Assembly: GCA_030285985.1 (NCBI GenBank)
Contig: CP127384.1
Coordinates: 1,662,501 to 1,726,500, forward strand
Length of the DNA: 64,000 nt
Source of the DNA: Aquidulcibacter paucihalophilus
Lineage (GTDB): Bacteria > Pseudomonadota > Alphaproteobacteria > Caulobacterales > Caulobacteraceae
Direction of reading: 5' to 3'
Shown here in pieces: positions 44,215-53,464 of the stretch. Made by a program: the position numbers and the translations under genes. Every line of letters begins with the position of its first letter. Position 1 is the stretch's first letter. The notes beneath the pieces are model-generated. The model was not told where the DNA came from. It saw nothing but the letters and a program-made list of their open reading frames with translations, and did no database searches.

Positions 44215-47200
44215 GGCGTCTCTTCCGCAGGTCCGGGCACGGCCAGGGGGCGGCCGTCGTCCTTCAATGCGATATAGATGGCCGGGATCACCAGCACCGT
44301 GAGAATCGTCGAGGAAATCAGGCCGAACAGCAGGGAGAGCGCCAGCCCCTGGAAGATCGGGTCGAACAGGATCACCGCCGCCCCGATCATGGCCGCCAGC
44401 GCCGTCAGCAGGATCGGCTTGAAGCGGATGGCACCGGCCTCCAGCAGGACCTCACGAAGGGGCCGTCCGGGCGTTCGGGCGTGGCGGATGAAGTCGACCA
44501 GCAGGATCGAATTCCGGACGATGATCCCCGCCAGGGCAATGAAGCCGATCATCGAGGTGGCGGTGAAGGGCGCGCCGAACAGCATATGGCCGATGACGAT
44601 GCCGATCAGGGTGAGAGGGATGGGCGTCAGGATCACCAGCGGTATACGGAAGTCCTTGAACTGGGCGACGACCAGAACATAGATCCCCAGAAGGGCCACG
44701 CCGAACGCGGCACCCATGTCGCGGAAGGTCACCCAGGTGATCTCCCATTCGCCGTCCCACAGGACGGTGGGGACGGTCTCGTCCGTCGGCTGACCGTTGA
44801 GCCGGACCTCGGGGCGCGGCAGCCCTTTCCAGTCGTGGGCCTTGATGGCCGCGTCGATGGCGAGAATGCCGTAGATCGGGGCCTCGAACTGGCCGGCCAG
44901 TTCGGCGGTGACCATTTCAGCGGCGCGGCCGTCGCGGCGGTAGACGGGCCAGCTGGCCAGTTCATGACGGACCTCGACGATCTCGCCCAGTTCGACCAGC
45001 CGCCGGCCGCCGTCGAGCGTTGTCACGGCCACAGGCATGACAGCCATCTGTTCGCTCCAGGTCCGGGCCGACTGGGGCAGGCGTACGGCGATCTCCAGCG
45101 GAGTCCGCTCATCATCGCGCGCGGCATAGCCGAGAATCTGGCCACCCATGACGGCGGCGATGGAGTCGTGCACCTCGCGCTCGGAAAGGCCAAACCGCTC
45201 GATCTTTTCGCGGTCCGGGATCAAGCGCAGGACCGGGCGGCGGACGCCGTAGCTGTTGTCCACGTCGACGACCGAGGATTCGGCCCGGAACAGGGTCTCC
45301 AGCTCGGCGGCCACCGCGCGACGGGTGGCGGGATCGGGGCCGTAGACCTCGGCCAGCAGGGTCGCCAGCACGGGTGGTCCCGGGGGGGCCTCGACCACCT
45401 TGATCGACGACCCCGCCGGCAGCGGCAGATCGGCCAGGCGGCGGCGCAGGTCGAGGGCGATGGCGTGACTGCTGCGCCTGCGCTCACCCTTGGGGGCGAG
45501 CATGACCGTCAGATCGCCCTGTTCCGCGCCCGCGCGCAGGAAGTAGTGGCGCACCAGACCGTTGAAATTGAACGGCGCCGCGGTCCCGGCGTAGCTTTCC
45601 AGTGACTCCACCTCGCGCAGCGTTCCGGCCACGGCCGCAGCCCCGGCCAGGGTGCGCTCGGTGACCTCGAGACTGGTTCCCTCGGGCATGTCCAGCACGA
45701 CCTGGAGCTCGGACTTGTTGTCGAACGGGAGCAGTTTCACCGGCACGGCCCGGAAGGCGAACATCGACATCGACAGCAGGGTGGCGAGGCCGACGACGAT
45801 CAGGAAGATCCAGGCGCTCCGGCGCGAGCGGACGACTGGCGTAGCGACCTTGCGATAGAGGCGGCCCAGCTTTCCCTCGCCGTGCTCGTGACCGCGGCCA
45901 GCGACAAGGGTCTTTCGCGCGAACCGGATCATCAGCCACGGCGCGATGACCACGGCCACGAAGAACGAGAAGATCATGGCGGCGGAAGCGTTGATCGGGA
46001 TCGGCGCCATATAGGGCCCCATCAGGCCCGAAACGAACAGCATGGGCAGCAAGGCGGCGACCACGGTCAGGGTGGCGACCACGGTCGGGTTGCCGACCTC
46101 GGCCACCGCCTCGACGGTGGCCTGGGCGCGGCTGCGGTCGTCGTTCATGGCCCAGTGGCGGGCGATATTCTCGATCATCACGATGGCGTCGTCGACGAGG
46201 ATGCCGATCGAGAAAATCAGCGCGAACAGGCTGACACGGTTGATGGTGTAGCCCATCAGGTTGGAGGCGAAGAGGGTGAGCAGGATGGTCGTGGGGATCA
46301 CCACCGCCGTCACCCCGGCCTCGCGCCAGCCGATGGCGAAACCGATCAGGATGACGATGGAGACCGTGGCGAGGCCGAGGTGCATGAGCAGCTCATTGGC
46401 CTTTTCATTGGCGGTCTCGCCGTAGTCGCGGGTCACGACGACCTCGAGTCCATCGGGGATCAGCGTCCCCTCCAGAGCCTCGACGCGCTGCATCACCCCG
46501 TGGGAGACGAGCACGGCATTGGCTCCCTGGCGCTTGGCTACCGCCAGGCTGACGGCCGGCGTGCGGCTCCAGCCGTCGCCGACGCGGGCGTAGTGGGCGG
46601 CGCGGGCCTGATCCTCCCGCGGGGCCTGAACGATGGTCGCCACGTCGCGCAGATAGACGGGCTCGCCGGCCATCGAGCGGACGGTCAGCAGGGCGGCGTC
46701 GTCCGGCGCGGCCAGCCGCTCGCCCGAGCGCAGGGCCACGGCCTGGCCCTGGTCGCGGAAGGTACCGGCCGGGAAGCTGCGGTTGGCATGGGCGACGCCT
46801 TCCAGCTCGGCAGACAGGGCCACGCCGCGCGCGGCCATGCGGGCGGGATCGGGCTCAACCCGAATCTCGGACGGGCGGCCGCCGACGATGAAGGTCAGGC
46901 CGACGTCCTCGACCTTGCTGATCTCGGTGCGCAGGCGGGCGGCGACATCGTACAGGGCCTGGTCGCTCCAGCGCCCGGCCGCGTCGGCGCGCGGCGTCAG
47001 GGTCAGGACCATGGCGGGGACGTCATTGATGCCCCGGGTGACGATCTGCGGCTCCGACACCCCGACGGGAATGGAATCGTAGTTGGCGCGTACCTTCTCG
47101 TGCACTCGAACCGCCGCATCGTCGGGGTCCGAGCCGACCAGGAACCGGGCCGTGACCATGACCTGGTCGTCCTGCACCTGGGTGTAGACGTACTCCACCC

Positions 47201-47441
47201 CGTCGATGCTGCGGACAATGGCCTCCAGAGGCTTGGCCGCCAGTTCTGTGGCGTCGGAGGCGCTCATGCCGGGCGCGGCGACCATGATGTCAACCATAGG
47301 CACGCTGATCTGTGGCTCTTCCTCGCGGGGGATCGACAGCACGGCCATCAGGCCCACGGCGATCGCCGCCAGCAGCATCAGGGGAGTCAGGGGCGAATTG
47401 AGCGTAGCTTTCGTCAGCCGTCCGGACAGGCCGAGGTTCAT
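44211..47441 (-). CDS. RND efflux transporter, inner-membrane permease
   Basis: This 1076-residue proton-driven pump subunit has twelve membrane helices, two large periplasmic loops and the TM4 proton relay in SIGILVDDAIVMIENIARH. The opening (LMAVLSIPREEEPQISVPMVDIMV) is typical of the branch found with sulfide genes. No outer-membrane factor gene lies nearby. It overlaps the adaptor gene and the repressor gene by four bases each, so one transcript is expected. Substrate unknown. Confidence 0.92.
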   Translation of the reverse strand: MNLGLSGRLTKATLNSPLTPLMLLAAIAVGLMAVLSIPREEEPQISVPMVDIMVAAPGMSASDATELAAKPLEAIVRSIDGVEYVYTQVQDDQVMVTARFLVGSDPDDAAVRVHEKVRANYDSIPVGVSEPQIVTRGINDVPAMVLTLTPRADAAGRWSDQALYDVAARLRTEISKVEDVGLTFIVGGRPSEIRVEPDPARMAARGVALSAELEGVAHANRSFPAGTFRDQGQAVALRSGERLAAPDDAALLTVRSMAGEPVYLRDVATIVQAPREDQARAAHYARVGDGWSRTPAVSLAVAKRQGANAVLVSHGVMQRVEALEGTLIPDGLEVVVTRDYGETANEKANELLMHLGLATVSIVILIGFAIGWREAGVTAVVIPTTILLTLFASNLMGYTINRVSLFALIFSIGILVDDAIVMIENIARHWAMNDDRSRAQATVEAVAEVGNPTVVATLTVVAALLPMLFVSGLMGPYMAPIPINASAAMIFSFFVAVVIAPWLMIRFARKTLVAGRGHEHGEGKLGRLYRKVATPVVRSRRSAWIFLIVVGLATLLSMSMFAFRAVPVKLLPFDNKSELQVVLDMPEGTSLEVTERTLAGAAAVAGTLREVESLESYAGTAAPFNFNGLVRHYFLRAGAEQGDLTVMLAPKGERRRSSHAIALDLRRRLADLPLPAGSSIKVVEAPPGPPVLATLLAEVYGPDPATRRAVAAELETLFRAESSVVDVDNSYGVRRPVLRLIPDREKIERFGLSEREVHDSIAAVMGGQILGYAARDDERTPLEIAVRLPQSARTWSEQMAVMPVAVTTLDGGRRLVELGEIVEVRHELASWPVYRRDGRAAEMVTAELAGQFEAPIYGILAIDAAIKAHDWKGLPRPEVRLNGQPTDETVPTVLWDGEWEITWVTFRDMGAAFGVALLGIYVLVVAQFKDFRIPLVILTPIPLTLIGIVIGHMLFGAPFTATSMIGFIALAGIIVRNSILLVDFIRHARTPGRPLREVLLEAGAIRFKPILLTALAAMIGAAVILFDPIFQGLALSLLFGLISSTILTVLVIPAIYIALKDDGRPLAVPGPAEETP

Positions 47442-48472
47442 CGGGCGCGCTCCGGAGCCAGGACGACATCGCCGACGGCGAGCCCCGACAAGACCTCGAC
47501 ACGATCCGTGCCGACAGGACCCGCCAGCTGGACCGGTGCCTCGCTGACGCGACCGGCGCGGTCGACGGTCCGGACGAAATCGATGCCGTAGCGGGTGGAG
47601 ACGAAGCGGCGCGGCACGACCAGCGCGCGCCGCTGGCCCACGGGAACCTGCACGGTCACGCGCTGGCCCACCCGCTCGCTGGTCAGGCCGGCGACGGAGA
47701 TGTCCGCCGTGGTCCGCCCGGCGATGGACGCGGGATAGACTTGGGTGATGGTCCCGACGCCGGCACCGGGCAAATCCCCGGGGGAGGCCACGACAGTCTG
47801 GCCGACCCGCAGGTTCCGACCCTGGGCCTCCGGCAGTTCGAGGCGCAGGACGAGGGGGCCCGCGGTGATGGTCGCGACCGACTGACCGGCGCTGACCACC
47901 GAGCCGGAAGGCACATCGGCGGTCAGGACCCGCCCTGAGGTGGGCGCGAGGATACTTCCCTGGGCGCCGGTTTCGGCGCTGGCCGAACGCTGGGCCCGCG
48001 CGGCACGGACCTGGGCGTCGGCGGCCTGGGACGCGGCCTGGGCCTGATCGAGCCTGGCTTGGGCGTAGAAGCCGCGATCAAAAAGGCTCTGCACGCGCGA
48101 CAGGTCCCCCCTCGCCCGCACCGCCTCGGCCTCGGCCACCGCCACCTGGGCCCCGAGGGCGGCGGTCTCCAACCCCACGCGGGCATCGACGACGACACCG
48201 ATGACCTGCCCCTGACGGACCATGTCGCCCTCGCGCACATTCAGCCGCACGAGCGTGCCGGGGATGCGCGCCCGGGCCTCGCCGAGATCGCGGGAGGCGA
48301 CCACGGCCGAGGCCGGCTTGACCGCATCGATCGTCTGTTCAGCGACCGTCAGACGTTCTCCCCGCGCGGGCGCGGTCGGCGCGACCTCGGGCTCGCCGCC
48401 GCAGGCCGACAGTCCACCGACCAACAGGGTGGCGGAAGCGAAAGCGGCGAACAGGGCCTTGGGCGTCTTCAT
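47438..48472 (-). CDS. RND efflux periplasmic adaptor lipoprotein
   Basis: This 344-residue membrane fusion protein has a lipobox (GGLSAC, Cys24) and the biotin-like/lipoyl hairpin (IPGTLVRLNVREGDMVRQGQVIGVV paired with GSILAPTSGRVLTADVPSGSVVSAGQ), with a coiled hairpin between. It links the permease to an outer-membrane channel. It is the first gene of the four-gene operon and lies 28 bases from the operator. Confidence 0.9.
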   Translation of the reverse strand: MKTPKALFAAFASATLLVGGLSACGGEPEVAPTAPARGERLTVAEQTIDAVKPASAVVASRDLGEARARIPGTLVRLNVREGDMVRQGQVIGVVVDARVGLETAALGAQVAVAEAEAVRARGDLSRVQSLFDRGFYAQARLDQAQAASQAADAQVRAARAQRSASAETGAQGSILAPTSGRVLTADVPSGSVVSAGQSVATITAGPLVLRLELPEAQGRNLRVGQTVVASPGDLPGAGVGTITQVYPASIAGRTTADISVAGLTSERVGQRVTVQVPVGQRRALVVPRRFVSTRYGIDFVRTVDRAGRVSEAPVQLAGPVGTDRVEVLSGLAVGDVVLAPERAR

Positions 48473-48500
48473 CAGAGAAACCTTATGTAAGACTGCTCTA

Positions 48501-48520
48501 ATATTAGTTCATGCTAATAT
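48501..48520. promoter_or_regulatory. Inverted-repeat operator for the ArsR-type repressor
   Basis: ATATTAGTTCATGCTAATAT has 7-bp arms around a 6-base centre. It stands in the divergent intergenic region between the RND adaptor and the SQR gene, is AT-rich in GC-rich surroundings, and overlaps TAATAT promoter-like sequence. Binding by the BigR-like protein is inferred. Confidence 0.75.
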
Positions 48521-48564
48521 GATTGCAAGCCTTGGAACTGTGCTCCCGGTGCCGGCCTCCAGCC

Positions 48565-48578
48565 TTGATCCCGATCAA
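48565..48578. promoter_or_regulatory. FNR/FixK box upstream of SQR
   Basis: TTGATCCCGATCAA is a perfect match to the TTGAT-N4-ATCAA consensus for FNR/FixK-type regulators. It lies 60 bases before the SQR start codon, and a fixK-like gene is 2 kb downstream. Confidence 0.75.
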
Positions 48579-48637
48579 GGCGCGGTCGCCCCGGCGGCGC
48601 AGGATCAGATCTTCACGACGGCTCAAGGAGATCGCGC

Positions 48638-49951
48638 ATGGATCGGCCCACCATCGTCATTCTGGGCGCAGGCCTCGGCGGCACCATCGCCGCCTATGAG
48701 CTGCGCCACGTCCTCGGCGACCGCGCGCGGATCGTCATGGTGTCGAAAGGCGACATCTTTCATTTCACGCCCTCCAACCCCTGGGTGGCGGTGAGCTGGC
48801 GCAAGCGCGAAGCCATTGAGGTCAGCCTGCCGGAGGTGATGAAGCGCAAGGGCGTGGAGTTCATCAACGTCGCAGCCACCGGCATCCGCCCCGCTGAAAA
48901 GGACGTCGACCTAGCCGATGGCCGGTCGCTTCACTACGACTACCTGGTCATCGCTACCGGGCCTGACCTGGCCTTCGACGAAATCCCGGGCCTCGGCCCC
49001 GACGGACATACCGTCTCGATTTGCCATGTCGACCATGCCGTGAAGGCGGCCGAGGCCTTCGACGAATTTGTCAGGAACCCCGGCCCGATTGTGGTCGGGG
49101 CGGTCCAGGGTGCCTCCTGCTTCGGTCCCGCCTATGAGTTCGCCATGATCCTCGATACCGAGCTGCGCCGCCGGAAGGTGCGCGACAAGGTGCCGATGAC
49201 CTTTGTCACCTCGGAACCCTACATCGGCCACCTCGGCCTCGACGGGGTCGGCGACACCAAGGGGCTGCTGGAAAGCGAAATGCGCCAGCGCCACATCAAA
49301 TGGGTCACCAACGCCCGGGTGAAGAGTGTCGAGGCCTGCCTGATGCACGTCGAGGAGATCGGCGAGGACGGCGCGGTCAAGGCAAACCATGACCTGCCCT
49401 TCGCCTACTCCATGATGCTGCCGGCCTTCCGCGGGATCGAGGCCGTGCGTGGGATCGAGGGACTCACCAATCCGCGCGGCTTCATCCTCGTCGACAAGCA
49501 CCAGCGCAATCCGACCTGGCCGGACATCTTCGCCCTCGGCGTCGGCATCGCCATTCCGCCGACCGGCCCCACGCCGGTGCCCGTCGGCGTGCCCAAGACT
49601 GGCTTCATGATCGAGAGCATGGTCTCGGCCATCTCGGCCAATCTGAAGCAAATTCTCGACGGTCGGGAGCCGACGTTCGAGGCCAGCTGGAACGCCATCT
49701 GCCTGGCCGATTTCGGCGACGGCGGCGTCGCCTTCATGGCCCAGCCGCAGATCCCGCCCCGCAACATCAACTGGTCCGCTAGCGGCCGCTGGGTGCACGC
49801 CGCCAAGGTCGCCTTCGAGGGCTACTTCCTGCACAAGGTCCGAAAGGGCCAGGCCGAGCCGCTCTACGAGAAGCTGGCCCTCGATCTGATCGGCGCCCAC
49901 AAGCTGCGCCCGACCACCCGGTCCACCCCCGCAAAGGAGCCCAGGGCATGA
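48638..49951 (+). CDS. sqr: Sulfide:quinone oxidoreductase
   Basis: This 437-residue FAD enzyme oxidises sulfide and passes electrons to quinone at the membrane. The FAD motif is TIVILGAGLGGTIAAYEL. The three Cys used in catalysis are present at 129 (VSICHVDH), 161 (QGASCFGPAYEF) and 355 (NAICLADFGD), close to Cys128, Cys160 and Cys356 of the Acidithiobacillus enzyme. TPVPVGVPKTGFMIESM and the membrane-binding C-terminus (GRWVHAAKVAFEGYFLHK) complete the pattern. AAGGAGATC precedes the ATG. It overlaps the DUF2892 gene by four bases. Confidence 0.92.
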   Translation: MDRPTIVILGAGLGGTIAAYELRHVLGDRARIVMVSKGDIFHFTPSNPWVAVSWRKREAIEVSLPEVMKRKGVEFINVAATGIRPAEKDVDLADGRSLHYDYLVIATGPDLAFDEIPGLGPDGHTVSICHVDHAVKAAEAFDEFVRNPGPIVVGAVQGASCFGPAYEFAMILDTELRRRKVRDKVPMTFVTSEPYIGHLGLDGVGDTKGLLESEMRQRHIKWVTNARVKSVEACLMHVEEIGEDGAVKANHDLPFAYSMMLPAFRGIEAVRGIEGLTNPRGFILVDKHQRNPTWPDIFALGVGIAIPPTGPTPVPVGVPKTGFMIESMVSAISANLKQILDGREPTFEASWNAICLADFGDGGVAFMAQPQIPPRNINWSASGRWVHAAKVAFEGYFLHKVRKGQAEPLYEKLALDLIGAHKLRPTTRSTPAKEPRA

Positions 49952-50151
49952 GCCTCGATCGCGCCGTCATGATGTTCGCCGGCTTTATGGTGCTGGTCAG
50001 CGTGGCGCTGACCCTTTGGGTTCATCCGGCCTGGATGTGGCTGACGGTGTTCGTCGGCCTCAACCTGCTGCAGGCTTCGATCACCCGGTTCTGCCCGGCC
50101 GCCATGCTGTTCCGGAAGCTGGGCGTGCGGCCGGGCACGGCCTTCCGGTAA
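49948..50151 (+). CDS. DUF2892 (YgaP-tail-like) membrane protein
   Basis: This 67-residue protein has two membrane helices with the DUF2892 pattern DRAVMMFAGFMVLVSVAL and WLTVFVGLNLLQASITRFCPAAMLFRKLG. Its conserved F-C-P near the second helix is seen in the family, often fused to rhodanese domains. It may aid sulfur handling at the membrane. Its ATG overlaps the sqr stop. Confidence 0.88.
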   Translation: MSLDRAVMMFAGFMVLVSVALTLWVHPAWMWLTVFVGLNLLQASITRFCPAAMLFRKLGVRPGTAFR

Positions 50152-50619
50152 GCCGGCCATCGCAAGTGGGGTTTGAACGGCCGCTGCTGGCGTTCTCGTT
50201 GTCGGATCGGCAGGCGGGAGTCCTCAGACGTCACGGAAACCCAGCCTGAACCGCAAGTATAGTCACGCGGCATGACGGATCACGTCCGCCGGAAACTGGT
50301 GGCGCTTGAACGAAATCGGCGTCACGAAAAATCATCCCCATCAGCGGAATAGGCCGCCCTAAGTGGAGACAAGTTAGTGTTAGACTGACAGCATCTACTG
50401 CTCAAAAATCCGGTCGAGGCGTCCTGCTAACAGGGGAAATTACCAGATGTTCGCTGCGGGTGGAGGCTTTCGCATTGGAGACGGATTGTTGAATGACTGA
50501 CAGCACCCTCCATTGCATCCGTATCCGTACTTAGTGGCACGTCCTTAGGGACCGAACCTGAATGATCGGGGCCGGCGGCCCGGCCTATGTTTCGCTCCGT
50601 CCACTGATGGGGTTTGGCC
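50152..50619. other. Gene-free region before fixK
   Basis: No credible gene was found. It presumably carries the fixK promoter; no clear FNR/FixK half-sites were seen, in keeping with control by phospho-FixJ, whose site is too loose to assign by eye. Confidence 0.5.
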
Positions 50620-51258
50620 ATGACTCAGCTTACGTCCATTGTTCCTGCCGGCCCGGCAACCTTCGCCGGGGACTGGGCTGGTGCCGTGCGCCTGACCTTT
50701 CGTCCGGGCGAGGAAATCTACGCGCAGGATGAGGATGCGGATCTGGTCTATCGCGTGATCCGCGGCTCGGTGCGGACCATCCACCTACAGTCGGATGGCC
50801 GTCGCCAAGTGGGTGATTTCTACTATGAGGGCGACATGATCGGCGTTGATGTCGGCGCTTCGCATCGATTCTCGGCCGAGGCGCTGACTAACTGCGAGGT
50901 TCTGGCGCTTCGTCGATCCGGTTCGGCGGCCTATGAAAAAGGCCATGTTGAGCGCGTGATGTGGGCGGCTACGATCAGCGAATTGCAGCGGACCCAATCC
51001 CATTTGCTCCTGCTGGGTCGGGCGACAGCCTGTGAGAAGGTGGCCCGGTTCCTGATGGACATTGCCAACCGATACACAGGTGAATTCGTCATACTGCCGA
51101 TGAGCCGGCAGGATATGGCCGACTATCTGGGCCTGACGATCGAGACCATCTCTCGCATGCTGAGTCGTCTGCAGGCCGCTGGCGTGATCGAGTTTTCGGG
51201 CGCGCGCAAATATCGGATCCGGAGTCCAGGTTGCCTCTCGGGCATGGCTGCCACCTAA
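50620..51258 (+). CDS. fixK: Crp/Fnr family regulator, FixK type
   Basis: This 212-residue protein has a cyclic-nucleotide-like beta roll (RLTFRPGEEIYAQDEDADLVYRVIRGSVRTIHLQSDGRRQVGDFYYEGDMIGVD) and a C-terminal helix-turn-helix ILPMSRQDMADYLGLTIETISRMLSRLQAAGVIEF. The N-terminus lacks the Cys cluster of oxygen-sensing FNR, so it is FixK-like. The recognition helix residues E-x-x-S-R are those that read TTGAT-N4-ATCAA. fixL and fixJ follow on the same strand. Confidence 0.88.
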   Translation: MTQLTSIVPAGPATFAGDWAGAVRLTFRPGEEIYAQDEDADLVYRVIRGSVRTIHLQSDGRRQVGDFYYEGDMIGVDVGASHRFSAEALTNCEVLALRRSGSAAYEKGHVERVMWAATISELQRTQSHLLLLGRATACEKVARFLMDIANRYTGEFVILPMSRQDMADYLGLTIETISRMLSRLQAAGVIEFSGARKYRIRSPGCLSGMAAT

Positions 51259-51280
51259 AGTAGCTTCGGCTCGGGCTGCT

Positions 51281-52792
51281 ATGCTAAGCTTGTCTCGTGA
51301 TCGCTACCCGCGGTCGAGCCGAGAGGTGCCGGTGTATCTGCGATCTTCCGTTCTGGAACCGATGTCGCGCCGCAGGGGCTATATCGCCGTGGGCGTCGGA
51401 ACCCTGGTCGCAGTCTTCGTGAGGCTCGGCCTGAGCCTGCAGTTCGACGATCGCACCTTTTTCGTCATTTATGCCCCGTTCGTTCTGGTAGCGGCCTGGC
51501 TGGGCGGTCGAGGGCCCGCGCTCCTGGCGACGATGATCGGTCTCGGGATCAGCGCGGCGACGCTTCAGGAGAAGCTCTGGCTCAGCCCGGCCAATATGGT
51601 CGACGCTGCCGCCTTTGTAATCCTCGGCACCTTCATTTCAGTCGCCGGCGAACGTCTGTGGCGCAACAGCATGGAGGTTGAAACCCGGCAGGCTCACCTG
51701 CACTCCATCCTAGAGACGGTACCCGAAGCCATGATCGTGATCGACGCCGAGGGAAAGATGCAGTCGTTCAGCGCGGCCGCCGCCCGCCTTTTCGGATGGA
51801 CTCCCGAGGAAGCCATCGGATCGAATGTCAGCATCCTGATGCCCGAGCCGTACAGGTCGGCGCATGGCCGCCATCTGGCCCGCTATCTCAACACAGACGA
51901 GCGGCGGATCATCGGCGTCGGACGGGTTGTGGTCGGCGAGCGGAAGGACGGTTCGACCTTTCCCATGGAGCTGGCGGTGGGCGAAGCCCGCGCACAGGGC
52001 GGCCGCCACTTCACCGGATTCGTCCGCGATCTGACCGAACGGCGCGACCAGGAGCGCCGGATTCAGGAGTTGCAGTCGGAACTGATGCATATGTCGCGCC
52101 TGACCGCCATGGGGGAGATGGCGTCATCGCTGGCCCATGAGCTGAACCAGCCCTTGTCCGCCATCGCCAGCTATATGAAGGGGTCCGTCACCCTGCTGGA
52201 GTCCGAGCAGCCTGATCTGCCCAAGCTTCAGGTGGCGCTTGATCGCGCGGGTGATCAGGCCCTGCGCGCCGGTGACATCATCAAACACCTGCGCGAGTTC
52301 GTCGCCAAGGGCGAGACCGAGCACACGCTCGAGGATCCCGCCAAACTGATCGAGGAAGCCAGCGCCCTGGCGCTGGTGGGCGCCAGGGACAAGGGCGTCC
52401 GGATCGATCTCCGGCTGGACCGGAACCTCGGCCAGGTGGTCGTGGACAAGGTCCAGATCCACCAGGTCGCCGTGAATCTCATACGCAACGCAATCGACGC
52501 AATGGCAGATGCACCCGACCGGGAGCTCGAGATCGCGGCCCGGTTGGATGACCCACGTACCATAAAGGTCAGCGTCGCCGACAGCGGACCTGGCCTTGAA
52601 CCCTCGGTCCGGGAGCGTCTGTTCCAGCCTTTCGTAACCACAAAGGCCCAGGGGATGGGGATCGGATTGTCTATTTGCCGGACCATCGTCGAGGCTCATG
52701 GTGGGCGGATATGGGCAGAAGATAGACCCGGCGGTGGTACGATCTTCAACTTCACCTTACCTCGGGCCGATGGGGAGATCGCCAATGACTGA
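51281..52792 (+). CDS. fixL: Oxygen-sensing histidine kinase FixL
   Basis: This protein of up to 503 residues has four N-terminal membrane helices (about 34-125) and a heme-binding PAS domain (about 140-255). His195 in YRSAHGRHLARY is the expected heme ligand, followed by ERRIIGVGRVVVGERKDGSTFPMEL. The H-box has His286 in SSLAHELNQPLSAI, then the ATPase N, G1 and G2 boxes (NLIRNAIDAM, DSGPGL, GMGIGLSIC). Low oxygen should activate it to phosphorylate FixJ. The start may be 51281 or the ATG at 51362. It overlaps fixJ by eight bases. Confidence 0.92.
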   Translation: MLSLSRDRYPRSSREVPVYLRSSVLEPMSRRRGYIAVGVGTLVAVFVRLGLSLQFDDRTFFVIYAPFVLVAAWLGGRGPALLATMIGLGISAATLQEKLWLSPANMVDAAAFVILGTFISVAGERLWRNSMEVETRQAHLHSILETVPEAMIVIDAEGKMQSFSAAAARLFGWTPEEAIGSNVSILMPEPYRSAHGRHLARYLNTDERRIIGVGRVVVGERKDGSTFPMELAVGEARAQGGRHFTGFVRDLTERRDQERRIQELQSELMHMSRLTAMGEMASSLAHELNQPLSAIASYMKGSVTLLESEQPDLPKLQVALDRAGDQALRAGDIIKHLREFVAKGETEHTLEDPAKLIEEASALALVGARDKGVRIDLRLDRNLGQVVVDKVQIHQVAVNLIRNAIDAMADAPDRELEIAARLDDPRTIKVSVADSGPGLEPSVRERLFQPFVTTKAQGMGIGLSICRTIVEAHGGRIWAEDRPGGGTIFNFTLPRADGEIAND

Positions 52793-53384
52793 ATGCCTTC
52801 ATGTCATCGATGACGATGCCAGGTTGCGCGAGGCGCTCGCCTTTCTGCTTGAGGTCAATGGGATCAAGGCGCGCTTCTATGAAACGGGCAATGCCTTTCT
52901 CGACGCCCTGCCCGTCGAGGAAGGATGTCTGCTGACGGACGTCCGGATGCCGGGCATCACCGGGCTTGAGCTTGTTCGGGAGTTGAAAAGGCGCAGCATC
53001 GACCTGCCCGTTATCGTCATGACGGGCCATGGAGACATTTCCCTGGCCGTGGAGGCGATGAAGGCCGGCGTGAGCGACTTCATTGAGAAGCCCTTCAACG
53101 ACGAGGTTCTGATATCCGCTCTTCATGCGGCCTGTGAGCGCCGGAAGGATAAGACGGGGCCAGACGCCGCCCGGCAGGCGGCGGAGTTGCGGTTGGCCTC
53201 GCTGTCGCCCCGCGAACGTGAGGTCCTGACGGGCGTCGTCGAGGGAAAACTCAACAAGATCATCGCGTTCGAACTCGACATAAGTCCGCGCACCGTCGAG
53301 ATTTACCGCGCAAACCTGATGTCGAAGACCGGCGCTCGAAACATCTCCGAACTGATGCGGATCGCGCTGGCGGCCGGCTACTGA
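52785..53384 (+). CDS. fixJ: Response regulator FixJ
   Basis: This 199-residue protein has a receiver domain (VIDDDARLREA, phospho-acceptor Asp52 in LLTDVRMPG, Thr80 in VIVMTGHGD, Lys102 in IEKPF). A LuxR-type DNA-binding domain follows (SLSPREREVLTGVVEGKLNKIIAFELDISPRTVEIYRANLMSKT). Phosphorylated by FixL, it should activate fixK and related genes. The start ATG lies inside the end of fixL. Confidence 0.93.
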   Translation: MTECLHVIDDDARLREALAFLLEVNGIKARFYETGNAFLDALPVEEGCLLTDVRMPGITGLELVRELKRRSIDLPVIVMTGHGDISLAVEAMKAGVSDFIEKPFNDEVLISALHAACERRKDKTGPDAARQAAELRLASLSPREREVLTGVVEGKLNKIIAFELDISPRTVEIYRANLMSKTGARNISELMRIALAAGY

Positions 53385-53464
53385 ATTGTCCTGGATCAAT
53401 GCGCGATACCGCAGCGCCTCCAGAGTCGCGACGCTGTGTTAGTTTAGCCTCCGATTTGTGTCAC

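Noticed and set aside
45882..47591. 569-residue plus-strand frame opposite the RND permease
   Set aside because: Asp/Gly/His-rich shadow; the permease is certain.
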